A model generated the notes under the pieces. That model was not told the DNA's origin, ran no database searches, and saw nothing but the letters and a program-made list of their open reading frames with translations. From assembly GCF_000001735.4 (NCBI RefSeq), contig NC_003076.8, positions 9,362,001 to 9,426,000 on the forward strand: a stretch of DNA of 64,000 nucleotides, written 5' to 3'. Origin of the DNA: Arabidopsis thaliana. Its lineage: Eukaryota; Streptophyta; Magnoliopsida; Brassicales; Brassicaceae. Made by a program: the position numbers and the translations under genes. Below, one piece after another: positions 49,606 to 61,862 of this stretch (positions are counted from its first letter, which is position 1; every line of letters starts with the position of its first letter).

Positions 49606-50842
49606 ATGGCTGATAATCTGATACGGGTTGTTCAAGACATCAATCTGGGTGTTGATGATGCATCAGTAACGATTCCGGAGGCGATGGTGGCTCAGGCAGC
49701 GGTGGACAATCGATTCATTTTGTTGGGCAGGCCTGTGATGCCAAGAAGACAAAACCTGCGCTCCATTGTTGCCTCAATGCCTCGTGTATGGGGTCAATCG
49801 GGACTTGTTCATGGCCGCCTAATTCCTGGAAATCAATTCCAATTCATCTTCCCCTCTGAAGAATCCTTGGAGATGGTGGTTCGTCGAGGCCCGGGGGCTT
49901 TCAATGACCGTATGTTGATCTTACAACGATGGACTCCAATGGCAAATGCTCCTCCGCTCAACACCATTCCTTTCTGGATCCAAATCAGGGGCATACCATA
50001 CCAATTTCTCAGCCGTGATGTAATTGAAGCGATTGGGCGTGCGATAGGTGATGTCATGGATGTGGATTACGATGTTGAGGCAGTAGCAAGAGTGGAATTT
50101 GTGCAGGTTCAGATCAATTGGAATGTTGACAATCCTCTTCGATTTCAACGCAACTTCCAATTTCAGGAAGGCGTCAATACTCTGTTAAGGTTCCGTTATG
50201 AAAGGCTTTGAGGCTTCTGTGAGGTATGCGGCATGCTAACTCACGATTCAGGTGCTTGCCTAATCCTCAATGGTGGAGGTGATCATGACTCGGGGGATGA
50301 AGATGATGATGACATGCCACAGCAGGGTCCTCCAAACCAAGCTATGGTCATTCGTGAAATAGGCCCTGAAGAGAAGAATAGTGATGCAGAGGAAATTATT
50401 CCAGTCGTGAATGCACCAGAGGATGCAGAGGATGCTGAAGTTCTTAGTGACATTGATCGGGATCACAACGCCATGGATGATTATGCTGATTATCAAGAGG
50501 TGGGGGTGCATACAGCATGTACCGTGGAGAGATGGATACTAATGAGTTGTTCAATCCCATCCCCATTTTTGAGAATGCTACGGGCGACATACCAGACAAT
50601 GAAAGTTACCAGAGGTACTCGGATGTACTTCATCCAAGTGATGAAATTATGGAGCAGACTGTTCGCAATCAGGAAGCGTTGGCAATAAAGAGGGGAAAAA
50701 GGAAGCGGGAGGATGAGTTATGTCAAGAGGATTCTCCGACCACACATAAGCAGGTGATCCGCGAGAAAGGTGAAGGAAGCAGCTCTCAGGCTGAGAGCGA
50801 CCAGTGTGGAGGTGTGGTGGGCCCTAAATCACCATTTTCTTC
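49606..50842 (+). pseudogene. LINE ORF1: DUF4283 domain and zinc knuckle
   Basis: Starts MADNLIRVVQDINLG. Residues about 30-170 are the DUF4283 domain (FILLGRPVMPRRQNLRSIVA, VHGRLIPGNQFQFIFPSEES, PFWIQIRGIPYQFLSRDVIE). A TGA at 50209-50211 interrupts just before a CCHC-type knuckle GFCEVCGMLTHDSGACL. The acidic C-terminal tail continues in the next frames (GPEEKNSDAEEIIPVVN, then EDELCQEDSPTTHKQVIREK) with a frameshift near 50510. Function would be RNA binding in the LINE RNP. Confidence 0.85.
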
Positions 50843-53800
50843 ATGATTACAACCTGCTGGAACTGTCAAGGCCTTGGCATAGACCTTACAGTTCGACGCC
50901 TAAAGGAGATCAAGCGTTTGTATCTCCCGGACATTTTATGCTTGCTTGAAACAAAACAACAAGATGACAAGATCCGTGATGTTTGTGTGGAGTTGGGTTA
51001 TGAGAAGTTCATCTCGGTTCCACCTATTGGTCTGAGTGGTGGTGTTGCTGTTTTCTGGAAGTCTTATTTTCGTTTCTGTTATTTTTCAAAGTTCAAATCT
51101 TGTAGATTCTCAAGTTCAAAGTAATGGAATATGTTTTTTTTTGTCTTTTGTGTATGGAAATCCGGAGCCGAGTAACAAAAAACAATTATGGGAAAGACTT
51201 GAAAGAATATCCACTTCCAGAAGTGGTCCATGGATAACAATGGGAGATTTCAATAAAATCAAGGGGAACGATGAAAAAAGAGGCGGACCACGTCGATTAG
51301 AAAGCAGCTTCACAGATTTCAGAAGGATGATAGCTACTTGTGACTTCCATGACCTCAAAGCTGTTGGAGATAGATTCTCATGGACAGGAAAACGCCACAC
51401 ACATGATGTTTGGTGTTGCCTAGATAGAGCTATGGCAAACTCTGAATGGATGGCCAAGTTCCCTTCAGCACAGACAGAATTTCTCCCTTTCGAAGGTTCT
51501 GACCACAGACCACTGGTGACCAGCATTTCCCCAACTATCACTCAACGTAAAGGATGTTTCAGATATGATAAGCGACTTATTGACAGAGATGGTTTCAGAG
51601 AAAGAGTCATTCACAGTTGGAATTCAGGAGGCCCAAACACACCATTAACAACACGAATTCAGACCTGCAGAAAGGCTATGGCGACATGGAAACGCAGGAA
51701 TAAAACTAATGCAGCAGAGAGGATTGGTCTATTGAAACAAAAGCTCGATCATGCCTTATCAAACCCTGGATTCACAACTCGAGAAATCAACCAAATTCGA
51801 TATGATCTATCCCAAGCTTATCGTGAAGAGGAAGAGTTTTGGAGATTGAAGAGTCGAAAAACATGGGTTGACTTGGGTGATAGCATCACAAAAAATTTGG
51901 CGACAGGCTCTATTCTATGCTGCAACTAAAGCCAGAGTAGCCAGGAACCGTATCATAGTCATCGAAGATGAACAAGGAAATATATATTATGGAGATAATG
52001 ACATCGGGAAAATGGCTTACTCATATTTCACAAATCTCTTTACTACAACCCGGCAGGATCATATCAACTATGAGACAATTTTTCGAAGGTTTCCAACAAC
52101 GAGTTTCGGCTTCGGTTAACAATGACTTGACTAGGCCAGTTACAGAAGATGAAATTAAGAATGCAGTTTTTGCGATTGGAGGAGACCCAGCACCAGGACC
52201 AGATGGACTTACTGGAGCTTTCTACCAACATTTTTGGTCAGACATTAAAGAATCAGTGGTCATGGAGGTTCAGAGATTCTTCTTGGAGAAGACTTTTCAA
52301 GGAGAAACAAATCATACTAACTTGTGTCTCATCCCAAAGGTTTTTACATCAAAGAGCATGAGTGATTTTAGACCTATAGCACTATGCAATGTCAATTACA
52401 AGATAATCTCTAAAATCCTAGTGGGAAGACTACAGAAGCATCTTTCATCAATAGTCTCAGAGAATCAGGCTACCTTCATACCTGGCCGGAACATAATGGA
52501 TAACGTTATCATGGCTCACGAAATGCTGCATTCTCTCAAAGCAAGGAAAAGGTGGGCGAATTCTTACATGGCTGTCAAAACAGATATATCAGAGGCGTAA
52601 GATCGGCTTGAATGGAATTTTTTAAGGGATGTGATGAGCCATATGGGATTTGATACAACGTGGATTGGCTGGATAATAAAATGCGTTGATCCGTCTCTTT
52701 CTTCGTTTTAGTCAATGGCACACCAACTGGATACATTCAACCAAGCCGGGGCATTAGACAAGGCGATCCACTTTCGCTGTACTTGTTTATATTATGTTCT
52801 GAAGTCCTCTCTCACTTGCTCACTAATGCATCAACAGTTAATCGACTTCGTGGAATGAAGATAAGCAACACTGGTCCGACTATAAATCACCTTCTATTTG
52901 CTGATGATGCTCTGTTCTTTTGCAATGCTCATCAAAAATCGTGTTCCACAATCATGAGGATCTTAAAGGAGTATGAACGTGTCTCTGGTCAAGCGGTCAA
53001 CCTACATAAATCAGCGATCACTTTTGGATCAAGAGTCAAACCTGAGGTGAAAACAAGACTACGAATAATTCTCAATATCCACAATGATGGTGGTTATGGG
53101 AGGTATCTAGGACTTCCAGAGCAAATTGGACGCATTAAAATAGAAGTTTTTGACTTCATTGTCAAACAAGTCCAACAACGAACGCAAGGTTGGACAACAA
53201 AATTCTTATCTCAAGCAGGGAAAGAGATTTTAATCAAAACAGTAGCCCTTGCTCTCCCAGTCTACACTATGAACTGCTTTAAACTCCCGAAAGGACCTTG
53301 TGACGACATCAACAGACTACTTGCACAATACTGGTGGAGTAATGGTCCGGATAAGCGCTCAATGCACTGGTTGTCATGGAAGAGAATGGCATTGCCAAAA
53401 CAGGAAGGGGGCCTAGGTTTTCGAGACATAGAAAGCTTCAATATGGCTATGTTAGGTAAACAAGCCTGGCGAATCCTTCAATCACCAAATAGTCTTCTCT
53501 CACGACTACTTAGAGGAAGGTACTTTGCATCAACTTCTCTCTTAAATGCAGAAACAGGCACAAAACCATCCTTTATCTAGAGATCAATTTTGGAAGGACG
53601 AGATTTGCTTAAAAAGGGACTGAGGGTTCTAATAGGTGAAGGAAAGGAAACAAACATCTGGATAGATAATTGGTTACCAACGCATCCCCAAAGAGCCCCA
53701 CGATGTCTTGAAGGAATCACTCCAAACGTATCGCATGTGAATCAGTTAATTGAGTCACGACCAAAGAGATGGAACAGATCACTTGTCGAAAACCTGTTTC

Positions 53801-54968
53801 ATGAGGAGGATGCTAGGCTAATACTTCAACTCCGTCTAACTAGTCAGCCATCACCAGATTTGCTTGGTTGGAATTATATGGATGATGGTGTCTATACAGT
53901 TAAATCGGGTTACTGGCTAGCTACTCATCTGCCTAATAACAATCCGGAATTTGACCCCCCTCCAGGAGAAACAAAACAGAAGGAAGCGATATGGAAGATG
54001 AAGACAACACCAAAATCAAACATTTCCTGTGGAGAGCTCTCACAAAAACTTTGGCGACAGGCTCTATTCTTACTTCACGAAGAATAACAAATGACCCTCA
54101 ATGCAAGCGATGTTGTGCAGCGGAAGAAACTAGAGAACATCTCTTCTTTGGATGTATTTATGCCCAAGCCGTGTGGAGAGCCACGCATGTTAGCAGACCG
54201 GAATTTTTCAACCCAAATCTTTCCTTTGAAGCGAAGCTCAAGATACTTATCCAAATTCATAACGATAAGATGAATGATCCTTTAAGAAGACAACTACCAT
54301 TGTTGACACTATGGAGAATATGGAAGAGCCGCAACCTTTTAGTTTATCAACGACGAAGTAGTACGTGGGAACAAGATGCACACAAGGCAACCACTGATGC
54401 TTTTGATTGGATTCCAAGACAAAATTCTCGGCGAGATACTCGAACACAATTGAATCATGGCTGTCCTGAGGATGGATAGCGCAAACCAGAATGGGGTTAC
54501 AAGAAATGTAATTATGATGCAAGCTACAAACAAAATGGGGTAGAGGTGAATGTAGGCTGGATATTGCGAGATGAAGAAGGTTACTACAATGAAGCTTCCC
54601 ACAACAAAGCTCAGACGTGCAGTACAATTCTAGAAGCTGAATTACAAGCATTACTCATGGCGATGCAACACATGTGGATAAAAGGGCACCGGAAAATAAT
54701 ATTTGAAAGCGATAACAGTCAAATCCCAAAACTTCTCAAAAGTGAAATAAACAACTTCGGTCTTCATAATCTTATACAGGAAATAAGAGTATGGCAACAG
54801 AAGTACACGAGCGTGAAGATACAATGGACTGCGAGATCAAGCAATAAGGCAACGGATTGTCTAGCGAGAACTCGGAGACCCAATGATCTTTCATTTGTCA
54901 ATTACTTCCATGTACCAAACTTTCTTGTAGACATCCTTCACGAGGATTACACTTCATCTATCTAATAA
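50843..54968 (+). pseudogene. LINE ORF2: EEP endonuclease, reverse transcriptase, zf-RVT, RNase H
   Basis: Begins [20 protein letters not shown], overlapping the ORF1 end by a few bases. Endonuclease motifs: [35 protein letters not shown]. Reverse transcriptase: GPDGLTGAFYQHFWSD, FRPIALCNVNYKIISKIL, RGIRQGDPLSLYLFIL, HLLFADDALFF. zf-RVT: LWRALTKTLATGSILTSRR and CKRCCAAEETREHLFFGC. RNase H (about 54484-54965): CNYDASYKQNG, ILEAELQALLMAM, IIFESDNSQI. Lesions: frameshift near 51060-51110, odd patch plus frameshift at about 51890-51930, frameshift near 52070, TAA at about 52598 in the ISKAYD motif, frameshift/stop near 52700, TAG at 53578-53580, frameshift near 54030, TAG at 54477-54479. Confidence 0.85.
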
Positions 54969-55009
54969 AAGAAGTTGCTGTTAAAAAAAAAAAGTTAGAG
55001 ATAGGTAAA

Positions 55010-56230
55010 GTGAATTTCATATTTTTTGGATAGTATTTTTGAATTGCTTCATTTTCGAGATTAACAAGCTTCTTCTTTTTTTAACAACCCCAGAGTTTCA
55101 TCAACTTTCAAGCAACAGAAACACATGATTAAAAAATTAATAACATCAAATAAAGCATATTTTAAAAATTAAACTTTTCATCATATAGATTCTTAGAATG
55201 TGATTGTGGAGCCACGTTGGATCTCCAGGGTTAGATATAAATGAAACTGTCTATGCCGTGTGACAGCCCTTGCAACTATTCAATTCAAAGTTGACCATAC
55301 ATGAAACTATTTCAAGCAAACGACGCCCAACATCAAGTATTCAAGTTGTTGATATTGTCTAAAAGATTCACCATATATAAAAGCCAACTTCATGGAATCG
55401 AAATTGTAGCGGTACAACAGTTACTAGATCACCACTTTATGACAAGCACACTCTTGACATATTAATCAAACTTGGCCAAGATGATCCCGAGCTAACCACA
55501 CACCACCCACACATCTAATATTTGACTGTTCATGCCACACTTATATTGACCTTGAGAAAAATGAAGAGTATATCGACTCGGTTAACAAAACTTCAACAAG
55601 ACAATTTCTTATAAAAAAATAATCATAGACTGATAAATTTCTCAAAACACTTTTCAATTTAAACAATTTCATAATATGTGTATGTTGACATTTCTAATAC
55701 ATGAATAGATTGATGCTCATTGAACTTTATTGAAATGTAAAGAAGAGATAAATGTGAAAGATTTTATGTTGTCTTCAAGAACAAAATAAGTTTCAATTAT
55801 GTTTTATAAAATGTTGAATGTGGCTGTTCAAAAAAGTAGCCTTGATTACATTAATCAAAGTCTTACACAATATAACATAAGCTTACACGGACTTCTCTAA
55901 TGAATAATGATTATAACTTGGGTTTAGGATCCTCTTTTCCACCTAGAGGCTTTTATATTGTTCTACAATTTAATTTTTTTTAAAAAAAAAAAAAACAGGA
56001 GCAAAATAAGATAGTGTGTATGTAACATAATTTATTGTTGTTGTAAGACATTACAAATAAAAAAAATATGATTGCATTGAAGAAAACAATATCAAATGAC
56101 AAATACATAGAAACAAAATAATAATTAAGTAAGGCACCGAGAGTAGAAATTAAAAAAAGCTTATAAAACAAAGGAATCTCGGTCACCTCTCACCAACTCC
56201 AATGCTCACTTATACAGAAGCTGAGAAGCA
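55010..56230. other. Intergenic DNA between LINE and SHM2
   Basis: No gene, RNA gene or clear repeat boundary seen. The sequence is AT-rich; the last 100 bases are the SHM2 promoter. Confidence 0.5.
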
Positions 56231-56240
56231 GAACCGCTTT

Positions 56241-56247
56241 TATATAA
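56241..56247 (+). promoter_or_regulatory. TATA box of SHM2
   Basis: TATATAA, 52 bp upstream of the ATG at 56299, implying a very short leader of about 25 bases that includes a run of A directly before the ATG. Confidence 0.6.
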
Positions 56248-56298
56248 TCGCACTCACTCAGAGAAACAGAGAAGACGATAGATAGAGAAAAAAAAAAA

Positions 56299-59200
56299 AT
56301 GGCGTTGGCTCTTCGTAGACTCTCCTCTTCCGTTAAGAAACCGATCTCGCTTCTCTCCTCTAATGGCGGTTCACTCCGTTTCATGGTAAAATCCTATCAC
56401 AGTCAGATTCATTCACGTTTTATCCTTCGTTTGATTCTGATCCGTTTTTGACTCTTATACACAGTCGTCTTTATCAACCGCAGCTATGGCGGAATCGGAG
56501 AAATCTCGTTCTAGTGTAAGCTCATCAATTAGATCAGATGCGTCATAATATATAATCTAACGAATGGCTTATTTCGATTTAAACTTTTCTGTTTCTTTAT
56601 CAGTGGATTAAGCAATTGAATGCATCTCTAGATGAAATCGATCCTGAAGTTGCGGATATTATCGAATTAGAGAAGGCTAGACAATGGAAGGTATCAACAA
56701 AATTTAGTGAGAATGATCAAATTCACATATATAGAAGCTTTGATTTATTGATTTGGGGGATGATGTTACGAGTTTTTTCAGGGATTTGAACTTATACCGT
56801 CAGAGAATTTCACTTCTCTATCTGTGATGCAAGCCGTTGGTTCTGTTATGACTAATAAGTATAGTGAAGGATACCCTGGAGCTAGATACTATGGAGGAAA
56901 TGAGTATGTATTTGTTATACTTACAATGGTTTACTTTGTTGTTAGTATATGATGCTTAAGGTTGTTTGCATCTTATTGACTAGGTACATTGACATGGCTG
57001 AGACATTATGTCAAAAACGCGCATTAGAAGCTTTTCAGTTAGATCCTTCTAAATGGGGAGGTGTGCTAATTACATACTTTCGTTGTGAATTGTGATTAAA
57101 GAAATCCTACTAGAAACCAAATTTACTAATGGAGACACTTGTTCATTTTGTAGTCAATGTGCAGTCTTTATCAGGATCACCAGCTAATTTCCAAGTTTAC
57201 ACTGCATTGTTGAAGCCTCATGAAAGAATCATGGCACTTGATTTACCTCATGGTGGACATCTTTCTCATGGTTATCAGGTACTTGGGTTCTAGTCTCTCT
57301 AGCTTGGTCAGTCAGTATTTGACTTTCTTTTCTCATCTCTTTGTGGAATTGATATTGTATCTTTTCCTCATTTCTTTTATTTGCTCTTGTGCAGACTGAC
57401 ACGAAGAAAATATCGGCTGTATCCATCTTTTTTGAGACAATGCCATACAGATTGGATGAGAACACTGGTTACATTGATTATGACCAGGTTGGTTAGTTCA
57501 TAGCCAGCTTAGCTTAATGCTTCAACATTCTATCTTTATCCAATATACCATTGAGATATGGGTTTAATACATACAAGCTTTTCGTTTACGGTTCTTATGT
57601 TAAGTAATTGAACAGTTTTTAAACCAAAGTTTATTTATTTGTGATACAATAATTTGCAGCTAGAAAAGAGTGCCGTGCTTTTCAGACCGAAACTTATTGT
57701 TGCGGGTGCAAGTGCTTATGCTCGTCTATATGACTATGCACGTATTCGTAAGGTAAAGTATTGTCTCAACTCTTGAGTGTGAAGTTTAGTTACAAAAGTT
57801 GCAGTTTTCAAGGTTATGCATAAAAAATTGCAGGTCTGTAACAAGCAAAAGGCAGTTATGTTGGCTGATATGGCTCATATTAGTGGGTTGGTTGCTGCTG
57901 GCGTTATTCCTTCTCCTTTTGAGTATGCAGATGTTGTTACGACTACAACTCACAAATCGCTTCGCGGTCCTAGAGGGGCTATGATATTCTTTAGGAAGGG
58001 GTTAAAAGAGATTAACAAACAAGGGAAAGAGGTGAATTTTTCGTTTCTATATTGTATATGAATGAGTAAATAACTTCCAGTTACTGACTAATTTTATGTC
58101 GTTTGTAACTTTACCTGATAGGTCATGTATGACTATGAGGACAGAATTAATCAAGCTGTTTTTCCTGGACTGCAAGGTGGTCCACATAATCACACTATAA
58201 CGGGTCTAGCAGTTGCTCTGAAGCAGGTTCAGTCATCAAACTTTTATTGAAACTGTGTTCCATTGTCTAATGTGTTCGCATGATCTCCTTTCACTTTCTG
58301 ATTAAGGTCTACTCTAGGATTCTCTTGGTCTTGTAACTCTTGTTCATGATCTTTTGACTTATCGATTTGTTCTATTATAGGCAAGAACTCCTGAGTACAA
58401 GGCCTACCAGGATCAAGTTCTCCGTAATTGCTCAAAGTTTGCTGAGGTGCGTTGTGTTTGCTGATTGTCGTATTTTTACTTGAGTAATTAGTTGATATGC
58501 CTTAGATATCTTGTCATGTTTGGAACAGTTGGATATAAGACCTACTGTAATCATCTCATATGGCTTGTCAATGCAGACTTTGCTTGCGAAAGGATATGAT
58601 TTAGTGTCTGGAGGCACTGATAATCATTTAGTTTTGGTGAATCTGAAAAACAAGGTACTTCTCATTCTATCTTTAATTGCTCAAACCCTTTGATATCTAG
58701 ATGGAAATGTTTGCTTTAAATGTACGAGTTTGCATATGAAAGGACTGAATCTCATCGGTATTAGAGAATCTTAACTCTTGAAATATGATAAAACTAAAAA
58801 CAATGATGATTTTTTTCCCATATATGTTGTGTGGTTTCAATTTTTACTAACGACATACTGACCAGATGGAGCTAATCAAGTGTAAAATGTTTAATTTTTG
58901 TACTGTTAACCTTAGTAGGAAGTGCTTAGAATAGCTAATTTACTCTTGTAAAATATTTGATGTTGGAAAATGGGTTTTGCAGGGAATAGATGGATCAAGA
59001 GTGGAAAAAGTATTAGAATTAGTACATATTGCAGCAAACAAGAATACTGTTCCTGGTGATGTTTCTGCCATGGTTCCCGGTGGCATCCGTATGGGTAAGG
59101 CTCTTATAAAAACTCTGAAAGAAGTAATGTGTTAGTATGTCGAAAGAGTAGTAAACATTCATACGTCTGCTATTTACCACCATTAATGTTATTTTTGAAC

Positions 59201-59725
59201 AAAAAAGAACACTGAAACAAGTAAAGTGTTAGTATGTCGAAAAGTGCTAAATGTTCATGCTTCTTGCAATCTACTACTTATGAAAAAGGACTTCTATGCT
59301 AATTCATAGAGACCTGTTGATCACCAAGAAAATCGTGTATGTTCCGATTTGTTCTTATGATGGATGATGGTATGGTTACAGGAACACCAGCCCTCACATC
59401 AAGAGGATTCATTGAGGAAGATTTTGCAAAAGTGGCGGAGTATTTTGATTTAGCCGTCAAGATAGCCTTAAAGATCAAAGCAGAGTCTCAAGGTATATAT
59501 AAAAAGTCTTTTGGTTCGGTTTACTTTTTCTGTGTCATGCTTGGGATTGTATTGATGTATCTATAATGTACTGCAGGAACAAAGTTGAAAGACTTTGTAG
59601 CAACAATGCAATCAAATGAGAAATTACAGTCAGAGATGTCAAAGCTCCGTGAGATGGTAGAAGAATATGCTAAGCAATTCCCAACGATTGGGTTCGAGAA
59701 AGAGACGATGAGATACAAAGAGTAG
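56299..59725 (+). CDS. SHM2: Mitochondrial serine hydroxymethyltransferase, 517 aa, 15 exons
   Basis: Exons: 56299-56385, 56465-56515, 56604-56690, 56782-56903, 56984-57060, 57154-57278, 57395-57487, 57660-57752, 57834-58031, 58122-58226, 58381-58446, 58577-58654, 58983-59094, 59382-59492, 59577-59725 (1554 nt, uninterrupted). The first 30 residues, [20 protein letters not shown] onward, are an Arg/Ser-rich mitochondrial presequence with no acidic residue. The core has [39 protein letters not shown], and [14 protein letters not shown] with K286 as the PLP lysine. It converts serine and tetrahydrofolate to glycine and 5,10-methylene-tetrahydrofolate. Arabidopsis SHM1 is the main photorespiratory isoform; SHM2 (At5g26780 from memory) is the second mitochondrial one. 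A second start could lie at [10 protein letters not shown]. All catalytic motifs are intact. Confidence 0.95.
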
Positions 59726-61120
59726 TTTTCATCGTGTGGATTGACACGTTTCCACATCTCTGAGATGCTTTAGGTACCTAAAACACTTAATTATACATAA
59801 GCTTCTTCTATGAAATATTTTGGAGGGACTCATTATGGGGCGATTGTGCAACCGTTTGCAGTGATCATGGACCAGAGGCGCAACCGATGGTCTGAAGTAT
59901 CGCTGAAACTAAAGTTGAACTAAAAAAATCGCACTCCAATGTTGTCTCTTACCCTTTCCTTTTGTCTCTCAAATTTTATCTTTGCTTCCTTAAGTTGGTT
60001 CCTCAAAATTCAAAATTTGTAATGCAACTGGTTTAAGGTTGCTATGATGGATAATGGCAACTAAAGTTATAGGATAAACGATGCAGCTTTGATAATTGAT
60101 ATTGTAAACAGAAGTGTTTCTGAAATAAGATGTCTCGTGCTTTTTCACATAAACAATGCTACTTTGTAATTAAGCATGCTTCAAGAATGGCCTAAATGTG
60201 AAATTTGAGGTACAATAAAGAAAAAAACTGTCCAAAGTTCAATAAAACAAATTAGAGGTTTTTGTTGTCGTTTTTTGAAAAGATTGAGGTTTGTTTTACA
60301 GTTTTTCGAGGTTAAACTCGCATTTGTATTGTTCTCATTAAAAAACGACTATTAATATTATTTTATTTTAAAAAAAATTTAACTTGCTTTAAAATACTTC
60401 AACAAAAAAAAAACATATGTTTTTTTTAGAGCTAACCAACCTCAAGTTTGATTTTTTCATTCTGTTGCGAATAGAGACATACAGTTCAACTGTGAATAGA
60501 GTACGGTGCGGTTCAAATAAGAACAAAAATATATACATACACATATATGTAGAGATTTTAGTTACTATTGAAACCGCAACGCATTGTTTGGTTCACCGCA
60601 CCGGACTGCGGAATTTGTGATTTGTTCGGAAAAAATTACGGCTTGTCGTTTTTTCAAATGATTGAGGTTTGGTGTACAATATTTTTATTCAAGGTTAATC
60701 TTGCTTTTCTTTTTGTAATTTGGTGATTTCTTTGCATTTTTTGTCAATAATTTTTTTTATTTTAACTCAACTTGGTTTAAATTTTTTAAAAATATTTCAA
60801 CCTGCCACATTGACCACAATGATGGAGGAGGAAACAACTATTCATTCTCCTTCTCTTTTCAAAAAACAAATACTACTATAAAAGTTGAAAAAGAACCAAA
60901 AACAGATCCCAATATATCCAATCACAGCTGCACATCTCGAAAATGTAACATGACTAAATTAAACCATCACCGTTAATTTTAAAAACATCCAACACATCAA
61001 AAACACATCTGTAAACTCGCATGGACCACATCAATCCTCTCATGCCCATCATTTCCGCCATAAAAGCTTTACCTTTTTTCCACAATTAGCCAGGTACACA
61101 CTAATTCGACACTAGTAGAA
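59726..61120. other. SHM2 3' flank and intergenic DNA with a diverged direct repeat
   Basis: About 59726-60130 is probably 3' UTR and terminator region. A diverged duplication (TTGTCGTTTTTTGAAAAGAT at about 60268 and TTGTCGTTTTTTCAAATGAT at about 60646, each followed by TGAGGTTTG and AAGGTTAA/GAGGTTAA) flanks a segment holding the inverted pair GGTGCGGTTC (about 60504) / GAACCGCACCG-like sequence. No gene. Confidence 0.5.
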
Positions 61121-61122
61121 TC

Positions 61123-61350
61123 TTACACACACACACTAGAATCCACTTCAATGCCGTCATCTATCCGCTGGTGGTGGCCGATCCATTTCACTTCATCTGG
61201 ATCTGTACCAAGGTGGCTGAGTTGGCGTCGACCGGAGCTGAGTTTATTGTCTGTGGTGGTCGACGACGTTGTGTGGAAAGTTGTTACGGCGTTCGAGTCG
61301 GTGGCCTTGGTCTCCATGCTCTGTTTCTTCTTCCTCTTTTGTGGCTGCAC
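61123..61350 (-). CDS. Possible small protein, 75 aa, unrecognised
   Basis: Minus-strand frame starting MQPQKRKKKQSMETKATDSN, with a Ser/Thr-rich middle and a more constrained-looking end (GRRQLSHLGTDPDEVKWIGH, HQRIDDGIEVDSSVCV). The basic N-terminus could serve as a nuclear localisation signal. Local GC content and codon use are gene-like compared with the AT-rich surroundings. Plus-strand frames over the same bases (61151-61357, 61171-61404) give hydrophobic, Trp-rich translations that look like antisense shadows. No promoter or family assignment; an upstream exon is possible. I only favour the minus strand on composition. Confidence 0.4.
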   Translation of the reverse strand: MQPQKRKKKQSMETKATDSNAVTTFHTTSSTTTDNKLSSGRRQLSHLGTDPDEVKWIGHHQRIDDGIEVDSSVCV

Positions 61351-61359
61351 CGTCTAGTT

Positions 61360-61860
61360 TTGATTTTACTTAATCTCGTTAAGATTTTTTGTATTTTTTT
61401 GTGAACGGTGTTTTATCACCGGAAAGTTTTGAATTGTTTTTTTTTCTTTTTAATTTTTAGCTGCGTCACCGTGTGGTAGTGGCGGAGAAATTTATGTTAG
61501 TGATTCAAAAGGAGGCGCGTGATGCTCACTCGAGAGTTATGATCATTTGTGTTTAGTTTTGGTTTCTTTTGAAGGATGATTATGTTATGTTAGGTTCGAA
61601 TCTTGTGAACCAGAAAAAACAAAAACCTATGGTTTCTATATTAAGAAAGCTGTAAAATCGAAATCGTAATGGGATTTTGAAAACGGATATTACATAGTTA
61701 AATTGAAAATGCTTTTGGAAATTTTAATCTTCATATTCTGATTTTTCAACGATTTTTGAATATGTTTTTACTTAGCAACCTAAAGTTATAGAACCAAGCT
61801 AGAAAATACATGACTTATTCAGGCGATTGATTTTGGATTTTTCAAAATGTAGAATTTTTT
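61360..61860. other. Intergenic DNA
   Basis: No gene or repeat recognised; AT-rich with a moderately GC-rich patch at 61460-61560. Confidence 0.4.
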
Positions 61861-61862
61861 AT

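Larger units (their letters stand above)
49292..54994 (+). mobile_element. Near full-length L1-type LINE with RNase H, inactivated
   Basis: Bounded by a diverged target duplication TTAGAAATAGGTGAA (49277-49291) and TTAGAGATAGGTAAA (54995-55009), 13 of 15 matching, with an A11 tail at about 54983-54993. A 5' UTR (about 49292-49605) precedes ORF1 (DUF4283/zinc knuckle) and ORF2 (endonuclease, reverse transcriptase, zf-RVT, RNase H). Several stops and frameshifts inactivate both ORFs. The TSD divergence and the lesions together show it is older than the Copia copy in this window. Confidence 0.88.

Noticed and set aside
57229..57465. Minus frames within SHM2
   Set aside because: Cross exon/intron borders of the well-supported SHM2 model and show no domain.
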